The position numbers and the translations under genes are program-made. The notes beneath the pieces were generated by a model. It was not told the DNA's origin, searched no databases, and was given only the letters and a program-made list of their open reading frames with translations. A stretch of 64,000 nt of DNA from Pseudorhizobium flavum (lineage in GTDB: Bacteria > Pseudomonadota > Alphaproteobacteria > Rhizobiales > Rhizobiaceae). Position 1 is the first letter of the stretch; the number at the start of each line of letters is the position of its first letter. Positions 1 to 8,912 of the stretch are shown piece by piece. Where the stretch lies: positions 62,001-126,000 of the forward strand of contig NZ_LR723672.1 of NCBI RefSeq assembly GCF_902502825.2, in the 5' to 3' direction.

Positions 1-846
1 AAGATGGATGGGTCTGGTCGTTACGCGTTGCTCAAGACGTATCCGATGTGCAGATGGTCAGGCAGGCTCGGCCCGAAGACAAGAGAGGGCGACCGCCAAG
101 CGCCGGAGGGCTTCTATCATGTCACCGTGGGGATGCTGAACCCGAAGTCCCAGTATTACGTCTCCTTCAATCTGGGCTACCCAAACCGACTGGAGTCCGC
201 CCTCGGCTACACGGGGGAAGCGCTCATGGTTCATGGCGCGTGCTCTTCGTCGGGGTGCTACGCTCTTACCGACCAGGGCGTGGGCGAGATTTACGCCATC
301 GTTGCGAAGGCGCTTTCATCGGGACAAAACCACTTCCAGGTGCAGGCATATCCCTTTCGAATGACGCCGGAGAACATGGCGCTCCACAGGAGCGACGAAA
401 ACCTGCCGTTCTGGCGAACGCTGAAGGAAGGCTACGATGCCTTCGAGCTCACCAAGCAGCAGCCGAAGGTCTCTGTCTGTGGTCGGCGATACGTGTTCAA
501 TACCGCCTTCGAAGGCGGCGAGCCACGCGATCCTTTGGCGGCATGTCCGATCCCTGTCATGCAGCCGGATCCGCAAATCATGGCGAAGATCGAAGCGGAG
601 CAGCAGAAGGTCGACGCCGCCCTGGCCGAGGGCAAGGTGTCTCCCGTCGCCGCATATGTCGATGGAGGAATGCACCCCAGCTTTCGGACGCTTCTGAAGA
701 AGAACGGTCCCGAAAAGCTGGCGGCGAGCATCTCCGGCATCAAGTATCCCGTCAGCCGGCCCGAGGCGGCGCTTGCTGATCCATTCCAGGGCGTGAGGAA
801 GAGGATGGGTGCTGGCGCCATCTCCGATCAATCGTCTGGAGACTGA
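1..846 (+). CDS. L,D-transpeptidase family protein (YafK-like), 5' end outside window
   Basis: Peptidoglycan L,D-transpeptidase of the YkuD/YafK type, which cross-links or anchors to meso-diaminopimelate in the periplasm through a catalytic cysteine. The reading frame is open from base 1, so the N-terminus lies outside the window. The motif VHGACSSSGCYAL (catalytic Cys in SGCY, near base 256) matches the YafK-type active site. A nearly full second copy lies at 35247-36401, with about 25 differences over 280 aligned residues by eye; that copy shows the missing part is a lipoprotein-type signal. Followed directly by a small membrane ORF and a flavoprotein gene. Confidence 0.85.
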   Translation, partial: KMDGSGRYALLKTYPMCRWSGRLGPKTREGDRQAPEGFYHVTVGMLNPKSQYYVSFNLGYPNRLESALGYTGEALMVHGACSSSGCYALTDQGVGEIYAIVAKALSSGQNHFQVQAYPFRMTPENMALHRSDENLPFWRTLKEGYDAFELTKQQPKVSVCGRRYVFNTAFEGGEPRDPLAACPIPVMQPDPQIMAKIEAEQQKVDAALAEGKVSPVAAYVDGGMHPSFRTLLKKNGPEKLAASISGIKYPVSRPEAALADPFQGVRKRMGAGAISDQSSGD

Positions 847-847
847 T

Positions 848-1015
848 GTGGCGAACGATCAACAACAGCGGCAGCGCCGCATCCGGCGCAACAATCGGAT
901 CGTGCTCGCCATCCTCGTCGCGTTCGTGCTCGGCGTCTTCACAAACAGCTTCTTCCACATTGGCGACGAGGCTCGGCCCGGCCCTGCGACCTCTCCCTCG
1001 CAGATGCGGCCCTAG
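848..1015 (+). CDS. small single-pass membrane protein
   Basis: GTG-started 55-residue ORF one base after the stop of the L,D-transpeptidase gene. It has a very basic N-terminus (QRQRRIRRNNR) followed by one hydrophobic segment, about residues 17-31, and a short tail. I do not recognise a family. Its tight placement between two co-directional genes suggests translational coupling. In the duplicated cassette at 36.4 kb only the first dozen or so codons remain recognisable, fused in frame to the flavoprotein gene, so the protein is not essential to the cassette. Confidence 0.5.
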   Translation: MANDQQQRQRRIRRNNRIVLAILVAFVLGVFTNSFFHIGDEARPGPATSPSQMRP

Positions 1016-1017
1016 AC

Positions 1018-2112
1018 ATGACAACGGATGCTAGCAACAGCGGCGGTGGGACTCGTCGGACGGACGTCCTCGTCATTGGCGCAGGACAGGTAGGGCTTGC
1101 CGCCGCGAACGAACTGAAGAAGGCGGGGATCGACTACCTTCTCGTAGACGCCGCCGCCGCGGTCGGCGACAGCTGGAGGCAACGATACGAAACACTGACG
1201 CTCTTCACGCCACGGAGCATCAGCAGCCTGCCTGGGCTGCCGCTCTCAGGCGAGCCCGACGGATACGCCACGAAGGACGAGTTCGCCGCTTACCTCGTCC
1301 GATATGCGGCGGTAGGCGGCCACCGCGTTGATGTGGGGACGCGGGTAGTAGCACTCCGCGGAGAACCCCGTGCGTTCGAAGCCGTCTCCCGAGACGGCAG
1401 AGTCTACGCTGCCTCGGCAGTCATCGTGGCCACCGGCGCGTTCTCAGAGCCGCGTGTGCCATCGCTTTCGCATCGCTTCCCGGACACCGTCCAGCAGATG
1501 CACGTCGCAGACTTCCAGGATGCAGGGTCGGTTGCCGAAGGTCCGGTTCTGGTAGTCGGAGACGGAGCAAGCGGAAGGGACGTCGCGCTTGCCATTGCCA
1601 CCAGCCACCAAGTTTTTCTTGCAAGGGGACGAGGCCGCAAGCTCTTTCCTGAGCGAATCCTGGGGCGGAATACCTGGTGGTGGCTCCAGCGCCTTGGACT
1701 GCTGGGCGCAAAGCCGGACAGCATCATCGGGAGAAGGATGCGCCGGATCGACCCGTTCCCCAACCGAGGCAACGACGACGCCACCCTGGTTCGAAAGGGC
1801 GTCGTATTGAAGCCGAGGCTGGTTTCCGCCGACGGCTGCCATGCCATCTTCGCGGACAAGTCCCGCGAAGCGCCGCAGGCGGTCGTCTGGGCGACCGGCT
1901 ACCGGGACGACTTCGCCTGGATAAAGATCGAAGGCGCAGTGGACGCCGAAGGACAGCTCATGCACCAGGAGGGCATCTCTCCGGTTCCCGGTCTCTACTT
2001 CGTCGGCAGGCCCTGGCAGAGGAATAGAGCCTCCGCTCTGATTGCGGGGGCTGGCGACGATGCCAAATACGTCGTGCGAAGGCTCTGCAGATGGATAGAA
2101 GCTAGTAAATAA
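1018..2112 (+). CDS. FAD/NAD(P)-dependent oxidoreductase, flavin monooxygenase-like
   Basis: Flavoprotein of the FMO/CzcO-like class. An N-terminal FAD-binding Rossmann motif VIGAGQVGLAAANEL starts near residue 20. A second NAD(P)-binding motif VVGDGASGRDVAL lies near residue 178. A late VWATGYRDD segment is typical of these two-dinucleotide-binding oxidoreductases. Length 364 aa fits the short FMO-like group. ATG lies 2 nt after the preceding stop, so it is cotranscribed with the L,D-transpeptidase gene. The substrate cannot be read from sequence. A paralogue is encoded at 36490-37605. Confidence 0.8.
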   Translation: MTTDASNSGGGTRRTDVLVIGAGQVGLAAANELKKAGIDYLLVDAAAAVGDSWRQRYETLTLFTPRSISSLPGLPLSGEPDGYATKDEFAAYLVRYAAVGGHRVDVGTRVVALRGEPRAFEAVSRDGRVYAASAVIVATGAFSEPRVPSLSHRFPDTVQQMHVADFQDAGSVAEGPVLVVGDGASGRDVALAIATSHQVFLARGRGRKLFPERILGRNTWWWLQRLGLLGAKPDSIIGRRMRRIDPFPNRGNDDATLVRKGVVLKPRLVSADGCHAIFADKSREAPQAVVWATGYRDDFAWIKIEGAVDAEGQLMHQEGISPVPGLYFVGRPWQRNRASALIAGAGDDAKYVVRRLCRWIEASK

Positions 2113-2221
2113 GTCGCCTCCTGCAGCATCATAGACGACAAGCGGTTCCAGACAGCACTGTCCTCCGTCCCGCGCATCTACCTGCTCCGGCTGCTCCGAT
2201 TGGTCAAGCGAAGCTTCTGAA

Positions 2222-3801
2222 TCATACGCTCAAGTGCCGTTTCCCGATCAGAAGGAACGCGAAACTGAGTAGCATAGCAAAGGCGTGTGGCGCATCTCCC
2301 AAGGAAGCGTATATCGTTCGGCCATCTAGGGCGGCGGGAAGCGCTGCGTCGATGACGCCAACGGCAACGACTGTTCGATCCGCCCATAGGCGTCGGTCAC
2401 GGCGGATATTCCGGTGTTGGCCGCCCTAACCAGTGGCACACCTTCCTCGATTGCCCGTACGCGAGCTGCCAGCAAGTGCTGATATGGACCGGACGAGGTT
2501 CCGAACCAAGCATCATTCGTCAAATTGAGCAGCCACTGTGGCTGCCCTCCCGACCACGCTTCGCCTGGAAAGATGGCTTCATAGCAGATCATGGCTCCGG
2601 CTAGTGGCGCACCCGGTATCGCAAGTGATGTTCGTGCATCGCCCGGGATATAATCGATGCTGCCCTCCGTTATCTTCTGCAACGGCAGTATCTGACGGAA
2701 CGGCGTATATCCCCCAAACGGGACCAGTCGGATCTTGTCGTACGCTGCGATGATGTCGCCTGACGCATTGATAGCAACGAGGCTGTTGAGCAGGGCCGGG
2801 CTCGCATGGACATCCGCAGTGCGGCGCATTGCTCCGGTCACTAGGGTACCCCCGGGTGGGACTACCGCCGCCATGACATTACGTACGCCCGCGTCTTCCG
2901 CTATGAAGTAGGGCACGGCAGTCTCAGGCCAGATGATATGGGTTGGCTGGTCGGGAGCCGGGCTTGTGCTGAGGGTTAGATAACGGTCGAGAATGCGTGC
3001 GCTCTCACCTGGATCCCATTTGATTGTCTGCGCTATACTGGCCTGCACAACGCGCAGGCGCACACCGGGCACATCGGCGGTCGTCGGCTCCGCGAGGCGA
3101 AGGGCGCCAAAGCCCCAGAGAGCAAGAACGCCGAAGAGTGAGATAGCAAACGGCGCTCAGCGCCACACGCCGGGCCGGGCAATGCTACCACCAACGGCCA
3201 ATCCTGGCATCGCTGTGACGATGATTGTCAGGAACCCCAAGCCATATATGCCGAAGACAGAGACAGCCTGAAGCGTCTCATCGGTGACGCCCCAGGCGTA
3301 CCCGATCAGGTTCCAGGGAAACCCTGTCAGAACATGGCCCCGCAGCCATTCGAACGCACTCCAGCAAACAGCGAATGCGAGCAACAGCCTCCATCCAGTG
3401 GAGCCAATGCCCTTGGCGGTAGCGCAAGCCAAGGCTGGAAATAATGCCAAGAATGCGCTCAAGCCTCCTATTGCGGGTACAGCCAAAGCGCCAAACTGTT
3501 CCGCGTCTACATAGAAGCTCTCTGCGATCCCGCTGAGGCCGATCACGAAGTGGCCAAACCCACATAACCATCCCGAAACCAGTGCGCCGTGCCAGTTCCG
3601 AGCCCGCTCTACTAGCCAAAAGAGACCGGTGACGGCGATGAATAGGAGCGGCGTGAGAAAGAAGGGCGCAAGCGCAAGTGCCGCGAGACCACCAAGGCTA
3701 GCTGTCAGAATGCAGCGGGACGCTAGCCGGGCTGCGTTCCGAGCGATCCCCGTACCCAGTCTCCAGAGCCAGACGCCTCTTTTACGGGAAACTTCTAGCA
3801 A
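2222..3801 (-). pseudogene. lnt: apolipoprotein N-acyltransferase, broken by an in-frame stop and a frameshift
   Basis: Lnt transfers the third acyl chain to lipoproteins in the inner membrane. The N-terminal part has the expected run of membrane helices (for example LAALALAPFFLTPLLF). The nitrilase domain follows with WPETAVPY (Glu), YDKIRLVPFG (Lys) and ICYEAIFP (Cys) of the catalytic triad. An in-frame TGA at 3157-3159 follows GVWR, and the same frame continues APFAISLFG. A frameshift near 2352-2364 ends the main frame at 2326; the last helix (FAMLLSFAFLLIG) is read in another frame to the TGA at 2222. LVPFGGY replaces the usual LVPFGEY, so an essential-region Glu is also lost. Downstream of lspA on the same strand. 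Readthrough cannot be excluded but two lesions argue for decay. Confidence 0.85.
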
Positions 3802-3815
3802 TCAGTATCCGCCGG

Positions 3816-4304
3816 TCACGGTTGAGAGGGCTCAGCTTTTTTGCCTGATTGAGAACTTTCCAGCAGCAGGATCGCTGCGCCACAGACGATGCCCACGTCC
3901 GCCATGTTAGACGAGGGCCAATGCCACTGCCCGATGTAAAAGTCCAGAAAGTCGGTCACCCCGCCCAGGAGGAGCCGGTCGAGGACGTTACCCATTGCAC
4001 CTCCGATGATGAGGCCAAGACCTATCGTAGTCAGCTGACTTTCGGCGCGCGACATCCAGACGACCAACGCGACAGCTATGGCGAGCCCGCAAACCATCAG
4101 TAGCCAAGGAGGCGTGCCACCAAGGAGGCCGAAGCTCACCCCCGTGTTTCGTCCGAGGACGAGGTTAAAGAAGTTGGTGATCGGTATCACCTTGGGCGGG
4201 TTCATAACGTGGTGAATGATCCACCATTTTGTAGCCTGGTCGAGCCCGAACCATAGCAGGGATATCGGAAGCCCTAGTCGCAACATTGGGCGAATTCTCC
4301 GCAA
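3816..4304 (-). CDS. lspA: lipoprotein signal peptidase (signal peptidase II)
   Basis: Inner-membrane aspartyl peptidase that cleaves the signal peptide of diacylglyceryl-prolipoproteins. 162 aa, usual length, four hydrophobic segments. Conserved blocks: LDQATK, NTGVSFG, GGAMGNVLDR and NMADVG. The catalytic aspartates would be about D109 and D136. The last block reads WPSSNMAD rather than the usual WPAFN-AD. It lies 14 nt upstream of the broken lnt on the same strand, forming an lspA-lnt pair. A second, only distantly similar lspA is at 39172. Confidence 0.93.
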   Translation of the reverse strand: MRRIRPMLRLGLPISLLWFGLDQATKWWIIHHVMNPPKVIPITNFFNLVLGRNTGVSFGLLGGTPPWLLMVCGLAIAVALVVWMSRAESQLTTIGLGLIIGGAMGNVLDRLLLGGVTDFLDFYIGQWHWPSSNMADVGIVCGAAILLLESSQSGKKAEPSQP

Positions 4305-4503
4305 TTTGCTTCATCCCGGCATGAAGTGGCCGGTACGCGTCAAGAACCAGATAGGCACCGCAGTGCCCCCGAATCGGAACCTCAATTAAGCATGACTTGC
4401 CAGTGGCCCCAAATCATTGGGCTTCTCAGTAGTTCATCCTCACGAAAAACTGAATCCACCTGAACCAAAAGTTGGCTATCAACCTTCAGGCAGAAGGTGA
4501 GGT

Positions 4504-5052
4504 ATGATGGCCGCTAAAAGGATGAGGTACTTGCTAGCGTTAGGGGTAGCCGGTCTGCTTTCGACGGCCGCCAATTCGGTCGCACTTCCGCTAACGCCCC
4601 ATTCGGTCAGCTATCCAGGCGTCACAATTGAGCACGCCCAATTGATACTGAGCGAGAGCGGCAACCCCAGTCTGGCTTTTCTAACGATCTATAACGGCAG
4701 CGCTGCAGACGTCGCGGTGACAAAGGTCTCCGTAGCTGGCTATCAGAGCACAATGCTGATCAGGCGGACTACGCGCTTCGTTGGCTATGAAGAGATCCCC
4801 CTCAAGAATGCCCCTGTTACGATTCCGCGCCGCGCTGAATTGGATATGGGGCGGGATACGTTGTATCTTTACCTCGAGGGATCGGGCGGTCTTGCGAGAA
4901 AAGTAATGATGACTGTCGAGTTTAACAACGGGACCGCCCAGACCGTTGCGGCTGAAATTCTGCCACCAGGTCGTGCGACTGTCAGTCATCATCACGGGGC
5001 GCCTGAACGGGAAAACAAGCTGGCTGATCGCGGTTCTACCGCTGCTCCTTAG
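4504..5052 (+). CDS. PCu(A)C-like periplasmic protein, degenerate ligands
   Basis: Secreted 182-aa protein with a signal peptide (about residues 1-28) and a domain resembling the PCu(A)C copper chaperone fold (AFLTIYNGSAADVAVTKV, then a long beta-rich stretch). The usual His/Met ligand set (H-Met-rich, H-x-M) is not obvious: the expected ligand strand reads YQSTMLIRR and the final block lacks HxM. A C-terminal SHHHGA could bind metal. The start is supported by an AAGGTGAGG upstream. Divergent from lspA. Copper delivery is inferred from fold resemblance and context only. Confidence 0.55.
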   Translation: MMAAKRMRYLLALGVAGLLSTAANSVALPLTPHSVSYPGVTIEHAQLILSESGNPSLAFLTIYNGSAADVAVTKVSVAGYQSTMLIRRTTRFVGYEEIPLKNAPVTIPRRAELDMGRDTLYLYLEGSGGLARKVMMTVEFNNGTAQTVAAEILPPGRATVSHHHGAPERENKLADRGSTAAP

Positions 5053-5318
5053 ACTGGCGCCAGCGAAGTGGCTTCGGCCGCAAAGACTGCTGTGGCTCAT
5101 GGTTGGTACTGTTTATTCATGGCCCGTCAACGAGACCATCCCGAACTGCCGGTTTCCTGGCAGATGTCTTACAGATGATGGTTGGTCCTTTTCGTTACGT
5201 TAATCTCAAGCCAAGTCCTTTCGTGTCTGGAACACCAGAGATGACGGGTAAAAGTTGACAAATTGACCCTCCGCTTCTCCCGGCCTTAATCTTTGGTTAA
5301 GAACCAGGGGACAGCCGA

Positions 5319-5930
5319 ATGAATTTCTTTTCAATTGCCTGCTCGGCATTCGCCGTAGCTGTGCTCGCCGGTTCCGCGAATGTTGCGGCCTCGGAGACAT
5401 CCGGTGGGAAAAGTATGATCATCGGAGGAGTCACATCCCAGCCGATCGGCCACTACGAGTTCTGCCGAAGGAACTTGGTCGAATGCAGCATCCGTCTTTC
5501 GTCTTCGCCCGCTCCCGAGCTGTCGGCGCAGGGCTGGGCGGTCATTGAAGAGGTCAACCGTTCCGTCAACAAAAGGATCGCGCCCAGGACGGACAAGCAG
5601 ATCTTCGGGCAGGAGGAGGTATGGGCTTATCCAACCACTGAAGGAGACTGCGAGGATTACGCACTGCTGAAGCGCAGGGAGCTGGCTCGACGTGGCTTCT
5701 CTCTCTCCGACCTTCTGATAACAGTGGTGCGCAAGCCGGACGGGGAGGGCCACGCGGTCCTGACGGTACGGACCGCTAAGGGAGACTTTGTCCTCGACAA
5801 TCTTCAAGCCGACGTCAGGGCCTGGAATGAGACCAGCTACGTCTACGTGAAGCGGCAGTCTTCGTCCGACACTGGGCGCTGGGTTAGCATCGAGAGCGGC
5901 AAAGACGTGCCCGTCGGCTCCGTCCGCTAG
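5319..5930 (+). CDS. transglutaminase-like cysteine peptidase (BTLCP)
   Basis: Bacterial transglutaminase-like cysteine proteinase (DUF920/COG3672) with an N-terminal signal peptide ending about AASE. The predicted catalytic triad is visible: Cys in GDCEDYA, His in GHAVL and Asp in VLDN. 203 aa is the normal size. In many proteobacteria relatives act on surface adhesins, but alphaproteobacterial single-domain members are mostly uncharacterised. It stands alone between a 266-bp intergenic gap and the convergent CDF gene. Confidence 0.85.
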   Translation: MNFFSIACSAFAVAVLAGSANVAASETSGGKSMIIGGVTSQPIGHYEFCRRNLVECSIRLSSSPAPELSAQGWAVIEEVNRSVNKRIAPRTDKQIFGQEEVWAYPTTEGDCEDYALLKRRELARRGFSLSDLLITVVRKPDGEGHAVLTVRTAKGDFVLDNLQADVRAWNETSYVYVKRQSSSDTGRWVSIESGKDVPVGSVR

Positions 5931-5933
5931 TGC

Positions 5934-6869
5934 TCACCCCGCCGCCGAAGGAGTTGATCCGACCTCGTGTCCGATGACCTTGGCCTCGTCGTCGCACGAG
6001 TGTCCCGGCGTTTCTATCTCCATCGTGCTGTGACCGATCCCGTGTCTCTCCTGCAAGAGGGATCGTGCCCGGCTCTTTAGGCGGGACATTTCGAGGAGAG
6101 ACGAACTGTCGACCACCAGGTGAGCCTCCAAGGCGTTGTGTCCTTCGTCGAGCGCCCAGACGTGGACGTGGTGAACATCTGCGACGCCTTCGACTGAACG
6201 AAGATCTTCCACCACGCGATCGACGTCCACGTCCTCCGGCGTCCCCAGCATCAGAACCCTTATAGAGCTTCCAATCTCCGAGAACGCCTGCCACAGGATG
6301 TAGCCTGCGATCATAAGCGTGATGGCGGGATCTATCCAAGTCCACTCGTAGAGTAGGATGAGCGTACCTGCGATTATGACGCCTACGGATCCGAGGGCGT
6401 CGGCCACATTGTGCAGGAATGCGGCCCGGATGTTCATGCTGCTCTTCGACATAGCGTAGGTGAGCATGGCGGTGACGACATCGATGGCAAGCGCGATCCC
6501 CGCCACAAAGACGACTGTCCAGCCCTCGATCGGCTCCGGTTGGATGAAGCGCATGACTGCTTCGTACAGCAGGTACAGGCCGACAATGATGAGCGTCGTG
6601 TAGTTGATGAGGGCGGCTACGATCTCGGCTCGCACGTAGCCGAACGTCATGGAGGTATCCGCTGGGCGCCGTGCGATCCTGCGCGCGCCATATGCGATGA
6701 CGAGCGACGCCGCGTCGCTGAAGTTGTGCAGCGCGTCGGCTATGAGCGACAGGCTGCCTGAGAAGACGCCGCCGACGATCTGCGCGAAGGTCAGAAGGAC
6801 ATTGACGAAGATCGCCCAACCGATGCGTCTGTCGCCGCCCGCGGTCTCATGATGATGATGTCCGCTCAT
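5934..6869 (-). CDS. czcD: cation diffusion facilitator (CzcD/ZitB-type) efflux protein
   Basis: Proton-coupled divalent metal exporter of the inner membrane, most likely Zn/Cd/Co. 311 aa from the ATG at 6869, chosen because GAGGA lies just upstream. His-rich N-terminus (MSGHHHHE), six hydrophobic helices, metal-site motifs LHNFSD in helix 2 and HNVAD in helix 5, and a C-terminal cytosolic domain with VHHVHVWAL. Last gene of a dsbB-dsbA-CDF operon whose promoter carries a MerR-type operator, so zinc/cadmium/lead induction is likely. Confidence 0.93.
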   Translation of the reverse strand: MSGHHHHETAGGDRRIGWAIFVNVLLTFAQIVGGVFSGSLSLIADALHNFSDAASLVIAYGARRIARRPADTSMTFGYVRAEIVAALINYTTLIIVGLYLLYEAVMRFIQPEPIEGWTVVFVAGIALAIDVVTAMLTYAMSKSSMNIRAAFLHNVADALGSVGVIIAGTLILLYEWTWIDPAITLMIAGYILWQAFSEIGSSIRVLMLGTPEDVDVDRVVEDLRSVEGVADVHHVHVWALDEGHNALEAHLVVDSSSLLEMSRLKSRARSLLQERHGIGHSTMEIETPGHSCDDEAKVIGHEVGSTPSAAG

Positions 6870-6905
6870 GTCGTTCCTCGTTGCTGGCATCCGGAGCTGG
6901 GATCC

Positions 6906-7562
6906 TCAGGAACCCGCTTTGGTCGCCTCCAGTTCCGACGCCACCAGGCTGTAGAGGCCCTGGGGGCTGAACTCCGTGAGCGGCTTCCCATTGACGAAGA
7001 AGGTCGGGGTCTGTCGGACGTTGTTGGCTTTCATGTCCGCCACGTCCTGCGCCAGTACGCTGTCCACCGACGAAGAGACCGCGTCTTGGCGCGCTCTCTC
7101 CTCGACCAGACCCGCGGCGGCTGCAATCTGCCACGCCTTCTCGAGATCGGGCGCCCCATGAACGGCCCACGCCGGCTGCTGCGCCAGGAGCGCCTCAAGG
7201 ACAGGCTCGAAGAGGTTCTGCTTCTTGGCCGCCTCGAGAATCCTGACTGCCTCGTCACTTCCGTCATGCAGCGGCGTGTACCGGAGCACCAGGCGCACGT
7301 CATCCCCGGTCTGGGCCATCATCTGCTTCACGAGGGGATAGAAGGCGCGACAGGCTTCACAGGACGGATCGAAGAATTCGACGATCGTCACCGGAGCCGC
7401 GGCGGGACCTATGATCGGCGAGTGCATCCTGACAAGTGTCTCGTTCGACACGAACGGGGTGGATGGAGCATTGTCGGTCCTGCCTCCATAGAGGGCGGCC
7501 CCGCCGGCGAAGACTGCGACGGCTGCGAATGCGGTGGACAGAACGAGGGTACGTCTCTTCAT
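6906..7562 (-). CDS. DsbA-family thiol:disulfide oxidoreductase
   Basis: Periplasmic thioredoxin-fold protein of 218 aa with an N-terminal signal/anchor (LVLSTAFAAVAVFAGGAAL) and active site CEAC in FFDPSCEACRAF. The cis-proline region reads RQTPTFFVNGK. It should oxidise or isomerise disulfides in exported proteins, using the adjacent DsbB as electron acceptor. The ATG at 7562 overlaps the dsbB stop by 4 nt, showing coupling. Lies 36 nt upstream of the CDF start. Induction by metal would make sense because soft metals damage thiols. Confidence 0.9.
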   Translation of the reverse strand: MKRRTLVLSTAFAAVAVFAGGAALYGGRTDNAPSTPFVSNETLVRMHSPIIGPAAAPVTIVEFFDPSCEACRAFYPLVKQMMAQTGDDVRLVLRYTPLHDGSDEAVRILEAAKKQNLFEPVLEALLAQQPAWAVHGAPDLEKAWQIAAAAGLVEERARQDAVSSSVDSVLAQDVADMKANNVRQTPTFFVNGKPLTEFSPQGLYSLVASELEATKAGS

Positions 7563-7996
7563 GGGGATGATCTCCGGCGCACGATGAGGAGGAGCGCGAT
7601 GATGATGGTGAACGCAGCAAGCGACAGCAGCGGCAGCGGGACCGATCCCAAGACCGTCATACCGTCCCCGGAGCAAGAAGGACCTTCGCCGCAAGGCTTA
7701 ATGGCCGTGGGTATGATCTCGAAGTACAGGAGGTTGTGGAATGCGGCCACGAGCCATCCGAGGGCGGCGAGGGGAAGCCCGTACAGCCAGCCTCCGGCGT
7801 CAGAACGTAGCAGGGCAATCCCAAGCACCGCGACCATGGGGAACATGAAGACGCGCTGGTGCCAGCACAGGTCGCATGGAAGCTGGCCCATCACCTCTCC
7901 GATGAACAGCGCCGCCAACGTGGAGACGAGCGCCATGATCCAAGCCACGAACATGGGCGTCCATGCCGCATCGGCTGCCTGTTCGAACCTGCTCAT
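7559..7996 (-). CDS. DsbB-family disulfide bond formation protein
   Basis: Four-helix inner-membrane quinone-linked oxidase that reoxidises DsbA. 145 aa. First periplasmic-side cysteine pair in LPCDLCWHQR; second pair in KPCGEGPSC. Translationally coupled (4-nt overlap) with dsbA. First gene of the operon; its promoter at 8023-8053 has the same MerR-type architecture as the divergent sco promoter. Confidence 0.92.
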   Translation of the reverse strand: MSRFEQAADAAWTPMFVAWIMALVSTLAALFIGEVMGQLPCDLCWHQRVFMFPMVAVLGIALLRSDAGGWLYGLPLAALGWLVAAFHNLLYFEIIPTAIKPCGEGPSCSGDGMTVLGSVPLPLLSLAAFTIIIALLLIVRRRSSP

Positions 7997-8022
7997 CGGT
8001 ACCCCTGCTTCTGTTCGTAATC

Positions 8023-8053
8023 CTTATGAGACCTCAAGCTGCTAGAGGGTCAA
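8023..8053 (-). promoter_or_regulatory. MerR-type promoter/operator for dsbB-dsbA-CDF
   Basis: On the minus strand TTGACC (8048-8053), a 19-nt spacer CTCTAGCAGCTTGAGGTCT, then CATAAG (8023-8028). The overlong 19-bp spacer with a central inverted repeat is the hallmark of MerR-family activated promoters. Confidence 0.75.
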
Positions 8054-8136
8054 GCCGATCTTAAGACAAGCCGCCCCTCCCGCGCACGGGAGACTGCGGC
8101 ACTTCGGCGCAAATGAGGCGCGGCACGTTTTGGGTG

Positions 8137-8167
8137 TTGACCCTCTAGTAGCTTGAGGGGGTATGGG
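8137..8167 (+). promoter_or_regulatory. MerR-type promoter/operator for sco
   Basis: TTGACC (8137-8142), a 19-nt spacer CTCTAGTAGCTTGAGGGGG and TATGGG (8162-8167). Nearly the same operator as the divergent dsbB promoter about 85 bp away, so one regulator probably controls both directions. Confidence 0.75.
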
Positions 8168-8200
8168 ACCCGTTCGATCAGTACGCAGAAAGGCGGCGCC

Positions 8201-8821
8201 GTGAAAGGCCCTCGAACTTTTCGGATCATCACCTGGAGTCTCGTCGCCCTCGTGGGGGGCTGGCTTCTCCTGTTCGGCTACCTGATGCCATTTGATCAGG
8301 GCCGGGAGACAGCGATGACCGACGCACCGACCCCGGCCATCGGCAAGCCCTTCGAGCTGAAGTCTCACCGGGGCGAGATCGTAGACAACGCCTTCCTCCG
8401 CGGGAAGCCGTACCTTGCCTTCTTCGGCTTCACGCACTGTCCAGACATCTGTCCGACGACGCTCTTCGAACTGACGGACCTCATGAAGGAACTCGGCCCG
8501 ACCGCGGACGGCTTCAATGTGATCTTCATCACGGTGGATCCGGAGAGGGACGATCCGGAGCTTCTGAAGGCGTACATGACCTCGTTCCATCAGCGGATCA
8601 TGGCCCTGCGCGGAACGAAGGAGCAGACGCAGACGGCGGTCAAGGCCTTCGCGGCCTATGCCCGGAAGGTCCCGACGGAAGGCGGCAACTACACGATGGA
8701 CCACACGGCCGGGGTCTATCTTATGGATGCCGACGGCGGCTTCCGTGGCACGCTCGACATGCACGAGCCGCGGGAGGTCAGGCTCCGGAAGATCCAAAAC
8801 TTGCTAGACGATGCGAAGTAG
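8201..8821 (+). CDS. SCO1/SenC-family copper-binding thioredoxin-fold protein
   Basis: Membrane-anchored periplasmic protein that binds Cu through a CxxxC pair and a distal His; relatives help assemble Cu centres of cytochrome oxidase. An N-terminal helix (VALVGGWLLLFGYLM), then FTHCPDICPTTL with the copper cysteines and DHTAGVYLMD with the ligand His. GTG at 8201 is chosen because the predicted transcript begins near 8175. 206 aa. Located opposite the dsb operon behind a matching MerR-type operator. Confidence 0.88.
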   Translation: MKGPRTFRIITWSLVALVGGWLLLFGYLMPFDQGRETAMTDAPTPAIGKPFELKSHRGEIVDNAFLRGKPYLAFFGFTHCPDICPTTLFELTDLMKELGPTADGFNVIFITVDPERDDPELLKAYMTSFHQRIMALRGTKEQTQTAVKAFAAYARKVPTEGGNYTMDHTAGVYLMDADGGFRGTLDMHEPREVRLRKIQNLLDDAK

Positions 8822-8912
8822 ATGAGCGTTGGGCGGACGCTAGTATCGTTGAGCCGATACCCGAGGCTGCCGAGCACTACAGACAACGCAATAATGAATG
8901 GAAGGAAGACAT

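Noticed and set aside
3157..3159. In-frame TGA in lnt as a selenocysteine codon or programmed readthrough
   Set aside because: Position is in a membrane-linker region with no Cys in the family, no selenocysteine hairpin was seen, and a second independent frameshift is present downstream.
6849..8045. 398-codon open frame on the plus strand
   Set aside because: Antisense to the dsbB, dsbA and CDF genes, which have clear motifs and coupling. Its translation is low-complexity Arg/His-rich and matches nothing.
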